A stretch of DNA of 64,000 bases from Clostridiales bacterium (lineage in GTDB: Bacteria > Bacillota > Clostridia > Christensenellales > CAG-138), in the NCBI GenBank assembly GCA_024691085.1, contig JAILNX010000019.1, positions 1 through 64,000 of the forward strand, in the 5' to 3' direction. This document shows, piece by piece, positions 7,830 to 17,500 of the stretch. Each line of letters starts with the position of its first letter. Positions within the stretch are counted from its first letter, which is position 1. A program made the position numbers and the translations under genes. Under the pieces are notes generated by a model. It worked only from the letters and a program-made list of their open reading frames with translations, had not been told where the DNA came from and made no database searches.

Positions 7830-9224
7830 TTATTCTTTTCTTACGAATTCCGCCCGTATCATACGCGCGGTCGTCCTGTCGACCTTGACGAGCTCGCTCG
7901 ACGCGAAGCCCGGTATGAACAGGACTTCGTTCCCCGACACGATGAGGGGGATCGAGTCCCTCTCCTCCCTGTCGACCTTGCGGTCGATGAAGTAATCCTT
8001 GAGCTTTTTCCCGCCGGGCGCGCCTACGGGAGTTATCCTCATGCCCTCGCCCCGCGGCCTTATGACGGCGGGATCTGTGAGAGCGCCGAGCTTATCCGCG
8101 TCCATGAAGAGGACGTTCGGATCCTTTCTGAAGCCCTCCGTCCCCTCGACCGAATCTATTCTGAACGAGCCGAGCGGCGTTTCAATAAGCCCCTCTTTAA
8201 GCGGTATCAGAAAGTCGGGAGTATCCGCGGCGGGCCTGCCGAACTTAACGAGGTCGTAGCTCGTTCTGACCTCGATGCCGGGCAGCGCGAGCCTTGCGCC
8301 CGTCCTCCCGGGGAGCATTTCGAGTATCGCGTCGAGGTGCTTCCTCTCGACGTCGACAATGGCGTTTCTTTCCGAAAGCTCGAGGCGAATGACGCGCGTC
8401 TTTACGGGATAGGGCAGCGCGTCGAGCTCCCGCCTTAGGAGCCCTCCGTCCTTTTTGAGCTTATCCCGCGCCTTCTCCGCCTCGCCGAGGAGGAATTCCT
8501 CGTCCTTTAATAGCAGCTCCGACATGGAGCAGAGCGTCGTGACGATGCCTGGATTGAGATGCTCTTCTATATAAGGAAGCAGCTCCAGCCGCACCCTGTT
8601 CCTCGAGCCGTCGGGAACGAGGTTCGTCTTGTCCGTGCGGAACGGAACGCCCTCGAGCTCGAGATACGCCTCGATCTCCTCACGCCTGACCGCGAGGAGC
8701 GGCCTTATTATATCGCCGCGCTTCGGCTTTATGCCGAGGAGCCCCGCAAGTCCCGAGCCCCTTAACATATGAAGGAGTATGGACTCCGCGTTGTCGTTCA
8801 TGTGATGGGCGGTCGCTAAGTACTTCGCCCCGGTCCTTTCCCTTACCCTTTCGAGGAAGCCGTACCGAAGGAGCCTTCCCGCCGTTTCGAGCGACAGTCC
8901 TTGCTCCCTTGCGCAGGCGGGCACGTCCGCGGAATCCGAGAAGAAGGGCACGCCCCACGCGTCGCAAAGATCGCGGCAGAAGCTCTCGTCCTCGTCCGCC
9001 TCCCCGCCGCGTATCATGTGGTTGAAATGCGCCGCCGAGACCGAATAGCCGCGCGTCTTCGAAAGCCTTACGAGAACGTGAAGGAGCGCGGTCGAATCCG
9101 CGCCTCCGGACAGGCCGACGAGAACGGAGTCGCCGTCCTCAAGAAGTCCGTTTTCGAGGATATAGTCCCCGATCCTGTCCTTAAGATCGCGCGCGGCGTC
9201 ACGAATAGAAGCTTCGCCGTCCAT
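7830..9224 (-). CDS. tilS: tRNA(Ile)-lysidine synthetase
   Basis: This 464-residue N-type ATP pyrophosphatase adds lysine to C34 of tRNA-Ile(CAU), changing its codon from AUG to AUA. The P-loop SGGADSTALLHVL is at about residues 39-51, followed by HFNHMIRGGEADEDE and TAHHMNDNAESILLHMLRGSGLAGL. The C-terminal domain (KKLKDYFIDRKV, near residues 405-416) is the TilS substrate-binding module. The start ATG sits 6 bases after an AAGGAGGG ribosome-binding site. It heads the tilS-hpt-dagK unit and has a strong promoter. Confidence 0.95.
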   Translation of the reverse strand: MDGEASIRDAARDLKDRIGDYILENGLLEDGDSVLVGLSGGADSTALLHVLVRLSKTRGYSVSAAHFNHMIRGGEADEDESFCRDLCDAWGVPFFSDSADVPACAREQGLSLETAGRLLRYGFLERVRERTGAKYLATAHHMNDNAESILLHMLRGSGLAGLLGIKPKRGDIIRPLLAVRREEIEAYLELEGVPFRTDKTNLVPDGSRNRVRLELLPYIEEHLNPGIVTTLCSMSELLLKDEEFLLGEAEKARDKLKKDGGLLRRELDALPYPVKTRVIRLELSERNAIVDVERKHLDAILEMLPGRTGARLALPGIEVRTSYDLVKFGRPAADTPDFLIPLKEGLIETPLGSFRIDSVEGTEGFRKDPNVLFMDADKLGALTDPAVIRPRGEGMRITPVGAPGGKKLKDYFIDRKVDREERDSIPLIVSGNEVLFIPGFASSELVKVDRTTARMIRAEFVRKE

Positions 9225-9277
9225 GAGCCGCCCTCCTTTTTACGTTGATACAGCTTCAACATGTTACTATTCTAATG

Positions 9278-9306
9278 ATTATACTATATTCTTTTTATAA
9301 ATGCAA
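9278..9306 (-). promoter_or_regulatory. Sigma-A promoter of tilS-hpt-dagK
   Basis: On the minus strand TTGCAT (9301-9306) and TATAAT (9278-9283) are spaced by exactly 17 bases, placing the start about 50 bases upstream of tilS. Confidence 0.8.
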
Positions 9307-9333
9307 GCAAGACGGGCGCCGAAAGAATTACGT

Positions 9334-9362
9334 TTGCTTTTGCCTTCCTCATTTGATATAAT
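9334..9362 (+). promoter_or_regulatory. Sigma-A promoter of the 9401 acetyltransferase unit
   Basis: TTGCTT (9334-9339) and TATAAT (9357-9362) are spaced by 17 bases. Start of transcription would fall near 9369, which excludes the GTG at 9368 and supports the GTG at 9401 as the translation start. Confidence 0.8.
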
Positions 9363-9400
9363 AGAAAGTGGATAAATATGATCGAAGGAGAATCTTTTTC

Positions 9401-9829
9401 GTGAGAGTGACCGTGGCGGATGACAGGATAGGCGACTGCATTGCGATAAGGGAGACGGTATTCGTCAAAGAGCAGGGCGTGCCCATAGGGCTCGAGGTCG
9501 ACGAAATGGACTCCCCCGGTTCCGGCTGCACGCATTTTCTGCTGCTTGACGGCTTAAGGCCCGTCGGCACCTTCCGCGGGTACTTCGAGACGGAGGATAC
9601 CGTGCACCTGCAGAGGTTCTGCATTTTAAAGGAGGAGCGCGGCCGCGGCCTCGGGAAAGAGGCCTTCGATTTCGCCGCCTCGTACTTCCGCGAACGGGGA
9701 GCGAAGAAGCTCACGTTCGGCGCGCAGGTCTCCGCGATAGGCTTCTACGAAAGATGCGGCTGCGAGGCGGTCTCGGACGTGTTCCTCGACGCGGGACTTC
9801 CCCACAGAACAATGGAAAAAAGGCTGTAA
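9401..9829 (+). CDS. GNAT-family N-acetyltransferase (ElaA-like)
   Basis: From the GTG at 9401 this is a 142-residue protein. An AAGGAG at 9385-9390 lies 10 bases upstream; the in-frame GTG at 9368 precedes the predicted transcript start. The sequence shows IRETVFVKEQGVPIGLEVDE, the acetyl-CoA binding loop RGRGLGKEAFDFA and the C-terminal AIGFYERCGCEAVSDVFLD, as in the GNAT fold. The VFVKEQGVP plus Asp/Glu motif resembles ElaA/YjcF-type GNATs. The acetyl acceptor is unknown. The membrane-protein gene follows 13 bases later. Confidence 0.85.
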   Translation: MRVTVADDRIGDCIAIRETVFVKEQGVPIGLEVDEMDSPGSGCTHFLLLDGLRPVGTFRGYFETEDTVHLQRFCILKEERGRGLGKEAFDFAASYFRERGAKKLTFGAQVSAIGFYERCGCEAVSDVFLDAGLPHRTMEKRL

Positions 9830-9842
9830 GGACGGTGCGGCA

Positions 9843-10511
9843 ATGGAGAAGAAAACGAATGCCGGCGGGCTGATCGCAGGAATAGCGTCGATAGCCGTGA
9901 TAGCGCTTTTCGCGGCGGTGCTTATCTTTCCCGCCTCGCGCGAGACGTTCAAGTCGCTCTCGTCGGCGCATCCCTACATAATGGGATTTATAAAGTTCGC
10001 CCTGCTCGCGACGGTCGGCGAGGTGATCGCGCTGATCTTAAGGAACAGGACCTGGAGCCTACCCTATTACATCGGCTGGCGCATGCTGATATGGGGCCTC
10101 ATCGGCGTCGCGATCACGTTCATGATGAGCGCGTATTCCTACGGCGTCGCGGGGCTTATGGCGGCTGGACTCCTGCCCGGCGCGGGCGAGACCTTCCGGT
10201 CGAAGCTGCTTGCGGCGTTCTATACCGCCGCGGTAATGAACCTGACCTTCGGGCCGACCTTCATGTCTGCGCACAAGCTGACGGACAAATATCTTGAGCT
10301 CCGCCACAACGGCGTGAAAAAGCCCGGGCTAAGGGGCGTCGTGAACGGCGTCGACTGGCACGCGTTCGTGTCGTTCACGCTGTTCAAGACCATACCCCTT
10401 TTCTGGATACCGGCGCACACGCTCACGTTCCTGCTCCCGCCGGAGTACCGCGTGATCGCCGCGGCGGCGCTTTCCATCGCCCTCGGAATAATACTCAGCT
10501 TTAAAAAATGA
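9843..10511 (+). CDS. Uncharacterised integral membrane protein
   Basis: This 222-residue protein has about five hydrophobic spans (roughly residues 10-30, 46-62, 78-97, 105-120 and 185-220). Features such as FALLATVGEVIALILRNRTW, AVMNLTFGPTFMSAHK and the Phe/Trp-rich FTLFKTIPLFWIPAHTLTF remind me of bacterial proteins labelled Mpv17/PMP22-like, but I cannot confirm that. It lies in a tight unit: 13 bases after the acetyltransferase and overlapping the next gene by 4 bases (ATGA). Function is unknown. Confidence 0.6.
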   Translation: MEKKTNAGGLIAGIASIAVIALFAAVLIFPASRETFKSLSSAHPYIMGFIKFALLATVGEVIALILRNRTWSLPYYIGWRMLIWGLIGVAITFMMSAYSYGVAGLMAAGLLPGAGETFRSKLLAAFYTAAVMNLTFGPTFMSAHKLTDKYLELRHNGVKKPGLRGVVNGVDWHAFVSFTLFKTIPLFWIPAHTLTFLLPPEYRVIAAAALSIALGIILSFKK

Positions 10512-11479
10512 GAATCAATCCTTACAAAATAGGCAAATCGAGCCGCTTCGGGATAAGCCCGAGGATCAAACAGCGCTTCAACAAGCTCCCCACCCTGAAG
10601 GGGCCGGAGGGCAAGTGGTGGAGGCGCGGGCTGATTGCGGTCGGCGTGATACTGCTCGCGCTCATCGTCTACCATTTCTTAAAGCCCGAGACCTCGCTCA
10701 TGTCGTCCGTCGAGGTCAAAAGGGTCGAGAACCGCGGCATGCTCACCGTCGGCGTGAGGTATGATATGCCCGGCTTCTCCGAGGACGGCGAAGGGCTCGA
10801 GGTCGAGCTTGCGATGCTCCTTGCGAGGAAGCTCCTGCCCGATTCGGACGATCCGTTAAAGCTCGTCGAATGTACCTCGAAGACCGTCTCGACGAAGCTC
10901 AAGGACGGCACCATCGACGTCGCGATAGCTTTGCAGACGAAGAGCAGCTCCTACGCCTGCTCATACCCATACTTCACCGACAAGGTCTATCTCGTCACGC
11001 TCAATGCCTTGAACAAGGCGAAGACTCCGCCCGAGATGCGCATCGGCTACATCCCCGAGACGGCAGCGGGCAGCGTTTTCAGCGCGTACGTCCTGCGCGT
11101 GACGTCCGCGGCGGAGCGCACGCTGGTCGATAAGATACTCGGCCGCCCCACCCCCACCCCCGATCCCGCGACCGCGGTCACGATCGACGCGGTGAAGCTC
11201 GGCTCGTATGACGAGCTGATAAGCGCTTTGAAGAGCGGCGAGATCGACGCGGCGGTCATGGCCGGCGCGTACGTCACGAAGTACTTCGACGTCTCCCCCG
11301 AGCTCTCGGGCGTCGGCGAATACTACCTCTGCGACACGGTCATCGGCTCGCTTGAGTACTGCATCGTCGCCTCGAAGGACGATCCCGCCTTCGCGAGCAT
11401 CGCGGATATGCTCATCTACCGGCTGAACGAGGACGGCACCTTGAAGGAGCTTAAGCAGAAATACGGCCTGTTCCGCTGA
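10508..11479 (+). CDS. Membrane-anchored solute-binding-domain protein (SBP family 3 type)
   Basis: This 323-residue protein has a ~50-residue basic N-terminus, one membrane span (about residues 41-57) and an extracytoplasmic periplasmic-binding-like domain. Family-3 features are the start of lobe 1, ENRGMLTVGVRYDMPGF, then LEVELAMLLARKLL, and the C-terminal LIYRLNEDGTLKELKQKYGL. It is not a lipoprotein and has no ABC permease or ATPase genes nearby, so it may be a ligand sensor rather than a transporter component. A proline/threonine insert (RPTPTPDPATA) interrupts the domain near residue 216. It overlaps the preceding gene by 4 bases. Confidence 0.75.
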   Translation: MRINPYKIGKSSRFGISPRIKQRFNKLPTLKGPEGKWWRRGLIAVGVILLALIVYHFLKPETSLMSSVEVKRVENRGMLTVGVRYDMPGFSEDGEGLEVELAMLLARKLLPDSDDPLKLVECTSKTVSTKLKDGTIDVAIALQTKSSSYACSYPYFTDKVYLVTLNALNKAKTPPEMRIGYIPETAAGSVFSAYVLRVTSAAERTLVDKILGRPTPTPDPATAVTIDAVKLGSYDELISALKSGEIDAAVMAGAYVTKYFDVSPELSGVGEYYLCDTVIGSLEYCIVASKDDPAFASIADMLIYRLNEDGTLKELKQKYGLFR

Positions 11480-11576
11480 TTTTACGGACATTTTACACGG
11501 ATTTGACATAATGCTCCCGGTTTTCCGGTTCAAATACTCCCCGAAAAGTGGTACAATCAGTTTAGAGGAGCACCCG

Positions 11577-12173
11577 ATGAACAACACTTTCCTAAAGAAT
11601 ATCTGCATCTTCGGCGCCTCGTCCGACAGGATCGACAAGGTCTATCTCGACGCCGCCTTTCTTACCGGAAGGCTCTTGGCCTTGGCGGAATACGGGCTCG
11701 TATTCGGCGCGGGCGACTCGGGCGTGATGGGCGCCGCGGCAAGGGGCGCGCGTGAAGCGGGCGGAAGGATCACCGGAGTCATACCCGAGAAGCTCAACAG
11801 GAAGGGCATCTATTTTGAGGGCTGCACCGAGAGGATCGAAACGAAGACCATGCACGAGCGAAAGTCCCTTATGGAGGATCTCTCCTGTGGCTTCATCGCC
11901 CTCGCCGGAGGCTACGGCACCATCGAGGAGTTCATGGAGGTCCTTACCTTAAAGCAGCTTAAATACTTCGACAAGCCGATAGTGCTTCTGAACACCGACG
12001 GGTATTTCGACCCCCTAATTCGCCAGCTTGAGCGCTGCGTTTTTGAGGGGTTCACGAGCAAGGCGCACGGCGCGCTCTACTTCGTGGCGAAGGATCCCTA
12101 CGAGGCGGTCGGCTTCTGCGTTAACTACAAGGGTATGGAGATAAAAGACAAGCTCCCGGGAATGGAAGGATAA
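11577..12173 (+). CDS. LOG/TIGR00730-family Rossmann-fold protein
   Basis: From the ATG at 11577 (GAGGAG upstream at 11564-11569) this is a 198-residue protein; an upstream in-frame ATG at 11511 lacks a ribosome-binding site. It has the LOG-family pattern: ICIFGASSDRID at the N-terminus, LVFGAGDSGVMGAAARGA, and the active-site motif GGYGTIEEFMEVL in place of the canonical PGGxGTxxE. LOG proteins hydrolyse cytokinin or purine ribotides to the free base, a nucleotide-salvage type activity. The substitution of Pro by Ala before GGYGT is minor. A TACAAT -10 is present at 11552-11557. Confidence 0.85.
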   Translation: MNNTFLKNICIFGASSDRIDKVYLDAAFLTGRLLALAEYGLVFGAGDSGVMGAAARGAREAGGRITGVIPEKLNRKGIYFEGCTERIETKTMHERKSLMEDLSCGFIALAGGYGTIEEFMEVLTLKQLKYFDKPIVLLNTDGYFDPLIRQLERCVFEGFTSKAHGALYFVAKDPYEAVGFCVNYKGMEIKDKLPGMEG

Positions 12174-12174
12174 A

Positions 12175-12564
12175 ATGAGCGAAAAGAAAGGCATTATGGT
12201 CTGCGTCACCGGTCAGCGCTCCTGCGAGAGGCTGATACTGCACGGGCTCAAGCGCTCGGAGGAGGAGGGCGGCGAAAAGCGTCCCCTTTACATCGTCCAC
12301 TCCGTGCAGAACGGGCAGCGGTTCATGAACTCGAAGGACGAGGCGGACGCCATCGACTACCTGTTCACCTGCGCCCAGTACGCCTGCGCGGAGCTTACGA
12401 TACTGCGCTGCGACAACGTGGAGCAGTCGCTTGCGGACTTCGCGCACGAGCATGACGTCGGCGTTATCGTCCTGGGCTCGCCGGGCGAAAAAGGCGAACA
12501 CAACGGCAAATTCGGAAGGAACCTTCAGGAGCTCCTTCCCGAAATAGAATTCGACGTAAGATAA
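12175..12564 (+). CDS. Universal-stress-protein-like domain protein
   Basis: This 129-residue cytoplasmic protein begins MSEKKGIMVCVTGQRSCERL, has a central YIVHSV segment and ends with a nucleotide-binding-like GVIVLGSPGEKGEHNGKFGR. The order resembles the Usp-like domain found in KdpD and stand-alone UspA proteins, with a GxxGS-type loop replaced by LGSPGEKG. It begins one base after the LOG gene stop, in the same operon. The role is unknown. Confidence 0.6.
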   Translation: MSEKKGIMVCVTGQRSCERLILHGLKRSEEEGGEKRPLYIVHSVQNGQRFMNSKDEADAIDYLFTCAQYACAELTILRCDNVEQSLADFAHEHDVGVIVLGSPGEKGEHNGKFGRNLQELLPEIEFDVR

Positions 12565-12576
12565 CACGAAAGGAAT

Positions 12577-12894
12577 ATGAAAATGGAAGAGATTTTTGAC
12601 AAAAACGAGGCTCTTGCGAACATCCGCACAAAGTTTGAAAACCAGGGCGACTTCGATTTCATGAAGCCCGAGGAGCTTTCCGCGGCGCTCACGAAGCTCA
12701 TCGCGATCGACAGCGCCTATATGCAGGACCTCGGCGACGAGCCCTACGACGAGGACGTCATCTACGACCGTCTCTTCGCCGCCGCGAACGAGACCCTGCC
12801 CCAGTACAAGACCTATCTCATGCGCCTCGTCGACGACTACATGGACTTCATGGAGCAGTACCTCGTCGAAGCCGGCATAATCGAGTGGGAATGA
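12577..12894 (+). CDS. Hypothetical small acidic protein
   Basis: This 105-residue, acidic, mostly helical protein has no signal peptide or membrane span. Visible segments are NIRTKFENQGDFDFMKPEEL and DDYMDFMEQYLVEAGIIEWE. I do not recognise a family. An AAAGGAA sequence precedes the ATG at 12577. Its stop codon overlaps the start of the following acetyltransferase, so it is translationally coupled to it. Confidence 0.7.
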   Translation: MKMEEIFDKNEALANIRTKFENQGDFDFMKPEELSAALTKLIAIDSAYMQDLGDEPYDEDVIYDRLFAAANETLPQYKTYLMRLVDDYMDFMEQYLVEAGIIEWE

Positions 12895-13439
12895 AGCTCA
12901 TTGAACCGACCTTGGAATACGCCGGCCAGATCATGGACTACCGCAGGGAGTTTCTGGAATTCGGGGGCTCCATGGACGGCTGCGGCCCTCTTCGCAGGAT
13001 GGAGGATCCCAAGGAGTGGTTTGCGTTCGTCGAAGCGACCAAGCGCGAGGAAACGACGCCTCCCGGTCTTGTTCCGTCAACGCAGTTCATTTACGTCCGC
13101 GAATCGGACAACAGGCTGGTCGGGATGATCCAGATAAGGCGCCGTTTCAACGAATACCTCGAAAAATACGCGGGCCACATCGGATACTCTGTACGGCCGA
13201 GCGAAAGGCGGAAGGGTTACGCCTCCGCCATGTTGAGAGAAGTGCTGCCTGTCTGCGCCTCATTGGGGATAAAGAACGTGCTGATCTCCTGCCTTTCCGA
13301 CAACGAGGCCAGCCGCAGGACGATACTGAAAAACGGCGGGGTGTACGAATCCACCGTGTATCTTGCCGAAAAAGATGTGTATCTCAAAAGATACTGGATC
13401 GACGCGGAAAAAGCTTCCGCGGGATATCCCGAGCGATAA
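12891..13439 (+). CDS. GNAT-family N-acetyltransferase
   Basis: Starting at the ATG 12891 that overlaps the preceding TGA (ATGA), this is a 182-residue protein. It has the GNAT core: LVGMIQIRRRFN, HIGYSVRPSERRKGYASAML (the Q/RxxGxG/A acetyl-CoA loop), and a C-terminal NEASRRTILKNGGVYES motif typical of the RimJ/L-type family. Its substrate is unknown. It sits directly before the GMP synthase gene. Confidence 0.85.
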   Translation: MKLIEPTLEYAGQIMDYRREFLEFGGSMDGCGPLRRMEDPKEWFAFVEATKREETTPPGLVPSTQFIYVRESDNRLVGMIQIRRRFNEYLEKYAGHIGYSVRPSERRKGYASAMLREVLPVCASLGIKNVLISCLSDNEASRRTILKNGGVYESTVYLAEKDVYLKRYWIDAEKASAGYPER

Positions 13440-13462
13440 TAATTCTCATCAGGAGGTTTTCT

Positions 13463-14446
13463 ATGCCAACACTTGTCAGACCCGAAAACATGGAACGCAT
13501 CACGACTCCCGCGCTTGCGGAGAGGTTCATCGAGGAACAGATAAACGACGTCCGCAAAGAGGTCGGCGATAAAAAGGTGCTGCTCGCGCTGTCGGGCGGC
13601 GTCGATTCGTCCGTCGTCGCGGCGCTCCTCATAAGGGCCATCGGCAGGCAGCTCGTCTGCGTGCACGTCAATCACGGCCTCTTAAGGAAGGGCGAACCCG
13701 AGCAGGTCATCCGCGTGTTCAAGGACGAGATGGACGCGAACCTCATCTACGTCGACGCGGTCGACAGGTTCCTTTCAAAGCTCGCGGGCGTTTCCGATCC
13801 CGAGACGAAGCGCAAGATCATCGGAAACGAGTTCATCGAGGTCTTCGCTGAGGAGGCGAGGAAGCTCGAGGGCATCGCGTTCCTCGCGCAGGGCACCATC
13901 TGGCCCGACATACTCGAGTCCGAGCACGGCATCAAGGCGCATCACAACGCCGGCGGTCTGCCCGAGGACCTGAAGTTCAAGCTGGTCGAGCCCGTCCGTA
14001 TACTCTTCAAGGACGAGGTGCGTGTGGTCGGCAAGGCGCTCGGTCTTCCCGACGGCATGGTCTACCGTCAGCCCTTCCCCGGCCCCGGCCTGGGCGTAAG
14101 GTGCCTCGGCGCGATAACGCGCGACAGGCTCGAGGCCGTGCGCGAATCCGACGCGATACTCCGCGAGGAGTTCGCGAACAACGGACTTGCGGGCAAGGTG
14201 TGGCAGTACTTCACCATAGTTCCCGATTTCAGATCCGTCGGCATAAAGGACGGCCGCCGCTGCGATGATTGGCCCGTCATCATCCGCGCCGTCAACACCC
14301 GCGACGCCATGACCGCGACCGTCGAGGACATCCCCTTCGCCCTCCTTTCCCGCATCACCGACCGCATCACCCACGAGGTCAGGGGCGTGAACCGCGTGCT
14401 CTACGACTTAACGCCCAAGCCCACCGGGACGATAGAATGGGAATAA
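13463..14446 (+). CDS. guaA: GMP synthase ATP-pyrophosphatase subunit (no glutaminase domain)
   Basis: This 327-residue protein amidates XMP to GMP with ATP. It contains the ATP-PPase P-loop LLALSGGVDSSVVAALL (about residues 36-52), LVCVHVNHGLLRKGE, AQGTIWPDILESEHGIKAHH, the QPFPGPGLGVRCLGA motif and the dimerisation domain ending LTPKPTGTIEWE. The usual ~190-residue N-terminal class I glutamine amidotransferase is absent: the ATG at 13463 follows an AGGAGG at 13451-13456, and the upstream in-frame sequence overlaps the acetyltransferase gene. It therefore corresponds to the archaeal-type split subunit GuaAb. A partner glutaminase is not in this window. Confidence 0.9.
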   Translation: MPTLVRPENMERITTPALAERFIEEQINDVRKEVGDKKVLLALSGGVDSSVVAALLIRAIGRQLVCVHVNHGLLRKGEPEQVIRVFKDEMDANLIYVDAVDRFLSKLAGVSDPETKRKIIGNEFIEVFAEEARKLEGIAFLAQGTIWPDILESEHGIKAHHNAGGLPEDLKFKLVEPVRILFKDEVRVVGKALGLPDGMVYRQPFPGPGLGVRCLGAITRDRLEAVRESDAILREEFANNGLAGKVWQYFTIVPDFRSVGIKDGRRCDDWPVIIRAVNTRDAMTATVEDIPFALLSRITDRITHEVRGVNRVLYDLTPKPTGTIEWE

Positions 14447-14466
14447 CCGGATCCTATAAGGCAAAA

Positions 14467-14500
14467 GGCCTTGCCGCTGTTGGCGGCAAGGCCTTTTTTT
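14467..14500 (+). terminator. Intrinsic terminator after guaA
   Basis: GGCCTTGCCGC (14467-14477) pairs with GCGGCAAGGCC (14483-14493) around a five-base loop, followed by seven T. It separates convergent guaA from the dockerin protein gene. Confidence 0.9.
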
Positions 14501-14509
14501 ATCGGTTCG

Positions 14510-17500
14510 TCAGTTGAGTCCCATGGCGTGCCTGAGCACGATCAAAGCGTCCGTCAGGTCGACCTTTCCGTCGCCGTTCACGTCGGCCATATCCTCATCT
14601 ATATCGCTTATAAGCTCCAGCGCGTACCTCATGATGAGCACCGCGTCGGCGGGGGTGACTTCTCCGTCGCCGTCGACGTCTCCGAGATGAGTGTAAACGG
14701 CGGTGACCGTCAGGTCTTCCGTTACGTTATCGAACTCCGCATCCCATTCCCTGAAGAGATAGCAGATATGCTCCGGAGCGTCGGGAGCTTCCGCCGCGCC
14801 GCCGTATTCGACCTCGACCTCGGCTATGACCTCGCCCGTCACACCGTCGACGAAGGTCACGGTGAAGACCATTATCTCGAGCGAAGCGTCGAGGGTTATA
14901 TCCTCCGCGGGCATGGTCTCGGGTACCTGCCATCCGCTGAATGTATGTCCCTCGGGGACCTCGTACGCGGGAGCGGTGACATCAGCTCCGTACTCGTAGG
15001 TCTGCTCGGCGAAATATTCGCCGTTCACCGTGTAGGTGACCGTGTAGCTGTTGACCGTGAGCGCTGCGTCGAGGGTGATATCCTCGGCCGGCATGGTCTC
15101 GGGTACCGTCCAGCCGGAGAAGGTGTGTCCCTCGGGCACCTCGTACGTGGGAGCGGTGACCTCCGCGCCGTAATCGTAGGTCTGCTCGGCGAAGTATTCG
15201 CCGTTCACCGTGTAGGTGACCGTGTAGCTGTTGACCGTAAGCGTGGCGTCAAGAGTGATATCCTCGGCCGGCATGGTCTCGGGTACCTGCCATCCGCTGA
15301 ATGTATGTCCCTCGGGGACCGTGTACTCGGGCGCAGTTACCGCTGAGCCGACGCCGAAGAGCTGCTCCGCATAGTACTCGCCGTTGATCGTGTAGGTCAC
15401 GGTATAGGCCTTTTCGATCACGACGGTCTGCGCGAGCACTCCGTCCTTCTTGATGACCCAACTGTAATAATAATCAGTGTCCAGTACCGGCGCACCGCCG
15501 ACGGGCACCGTGATCCCCATCCCCTCTCCGAGCTCAATACCGTTCATGGCGTCGACGGCGCTGTATGTTGTACTGGCGGTCGAGGCCGTCAGCTTGCCGC
15601 CGCTGAAGGTGATCGTGTCCATGGAACGGACGACCGGATCATTATCCGAGGTCGTTGATACGGTCACGTTGCCGCCTGCGAAAGTGATTTTGCTGAGACC
15701 GAGGATGCCAAGAGAGTCCGAGGATATCGTCAGGCTGCCCTCGCCCGCGAAGGTGAGATTGCCGAAGTAAGCGAATATCGCATCCGTCACCATACTGCCT
15801 TCAAGCGTATTCTCGCCCTCCAGCATGATGGTAAGATCGATCCTGTCCGAACGGATATATGATGATCTGCCCGAGCCGGAATACGTTCCGGAAATGTTCG
15901 CGTCTGTCAGCGTCAGCACGTTCTCGCCGTCCTCAGTGATCTCGAATTTGACCGAGCCGTCGCCGAGCACGTCGTTCATGTTCCCACTCGTCACCTGCAC
16001 GCCGCCGACCCAGAGCGGGTAATTGACAACCTCTCTCCACTGCGCGTAGAGCGAAAGGATCTCGCCCAAGACGGCCGTGATCTCATCGTCCGCGCCGTAG
16101 GGCGTGCCGTCGCCGTCCGGATCAGTGTTCCAGCCGGTGAAGACGTGATCCGCATAGGTGAACGGATTTGAAAATGCCGTGGGCACGTATGCGCAGATGA
16201 AGCGCTGCAGCACAAGATCCTCGTTGCTGTTCGCGTACAGATGCACCTCCGCGGAGAAGTCCTTGAGCACCGGATAGAACATCCCTTCCGTCCAGTTGTC
16301 CGCCGAGAAGCCGACGCAATTTGCAATCGATTTCAGCTGCTCCGCGGTCAGCGCGGAAACGTTCGTTACGGTGGCGGTGCCGACAGATCCGATCGCCGCG
16401 GACGCCGCCGTATTGAGATAATAGCAGTTTTCGATGCTTGTGGCTATGGAGTCGTTGTTCACACACCAGCCGACCACGCCGCCTCTCGCAGTTCCGGAAA
16501 CCGTGCCGACGGAGAGACAGTACTTTACGGAACCTCCGAAATTCTCCCCGACCACGCCGCCGGCGTCCGTTTCGGTGCCGGAAATCTCGCCGGTGTTCAG
16601 GCAGTTTTCAACGGAACCGTAGGTATTGCTTCCTGCAATCCCACCGACATATGCTCCAGATCCGTTGGAGACCTTGCCGGTGTTCAGACAGGCTTGTACC
16701 GTACTACCTGTATATCCAACGACGCCGCCGACGGTTTCACATCCGCTGCCGCTTACCGCACCGGTGTTATAACAATCCTGTATCTTTTTATAGCTGTATC
16801 CGACCACGCCGCCGACGTGCGAATGCGCTCCGCTGCCGGAGACCGCGCCGGTGTTGTGGCAATCCTGAACCGTCTCGCCGTTATGAGACCCGACGACGCC
16901 GCCGACGTAAACTCGGGCGAGATTCACCTCGCTCTCTGCGCTCACCGTGCCGGTGTTATAGCAGTTCTTCACCGTTCCGGAATTGTCCCCGATCACGCCG
17001 CCGACGTACACGGTCCCGTGACTATCCGTACACGCTGCTCCCACTGTGCCGGTATTGTAACAGTTTTGAACGGTGCCGCTGTTCCCGCCGACGATGCCGC
17101 CGACGTAGGCTTTCTCCGACGCAACGTGCACCGTGCCGGTACAGTAACAGTTCTCTACCGTGCCGCCGTTCGCTGCGGCGATCGCGCCCGCATAGACCAT
17201 CGCATCACTTGAGTCGGGATCGAACGTAAGATCGCAGTTCTTGACTGCCACGTTCTGTATCACGGCGCTGCCGCCGACGTCTCCGAACAGTCCGATCGCG
17301 ACCACATACCCGGAATAGCTCACGTCGGCATTGGAAAGGCCGGTGATGGAATGTCCCTGCCCGTTAAACCTGCCTTGATAGGTATGACCGGAAAGACCGA
17401 TCGGCGTCCACGTTTTGTCCTTGCAGGTGATATCCTCCGTGAGCTTTGCCGAAAGACCGTGTTCACCGCCGTTCACGCGCGCGGCAAAGGCCTTCAGCTG

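Noticed and set aside
13016..13462. An N-terminal extension of guaA by about 149 codons
   Set aside because: It overlaps the acetyltransferase gene in another frame and does not resemble a glutaminase domain; the ATG at 13463 has a strong ribosome-binding site.
14880..15415. A CRISPR array or satellite
   Set aside because: The 180-base repeats are in frame, encode 60-residue protein units and have no spacers.
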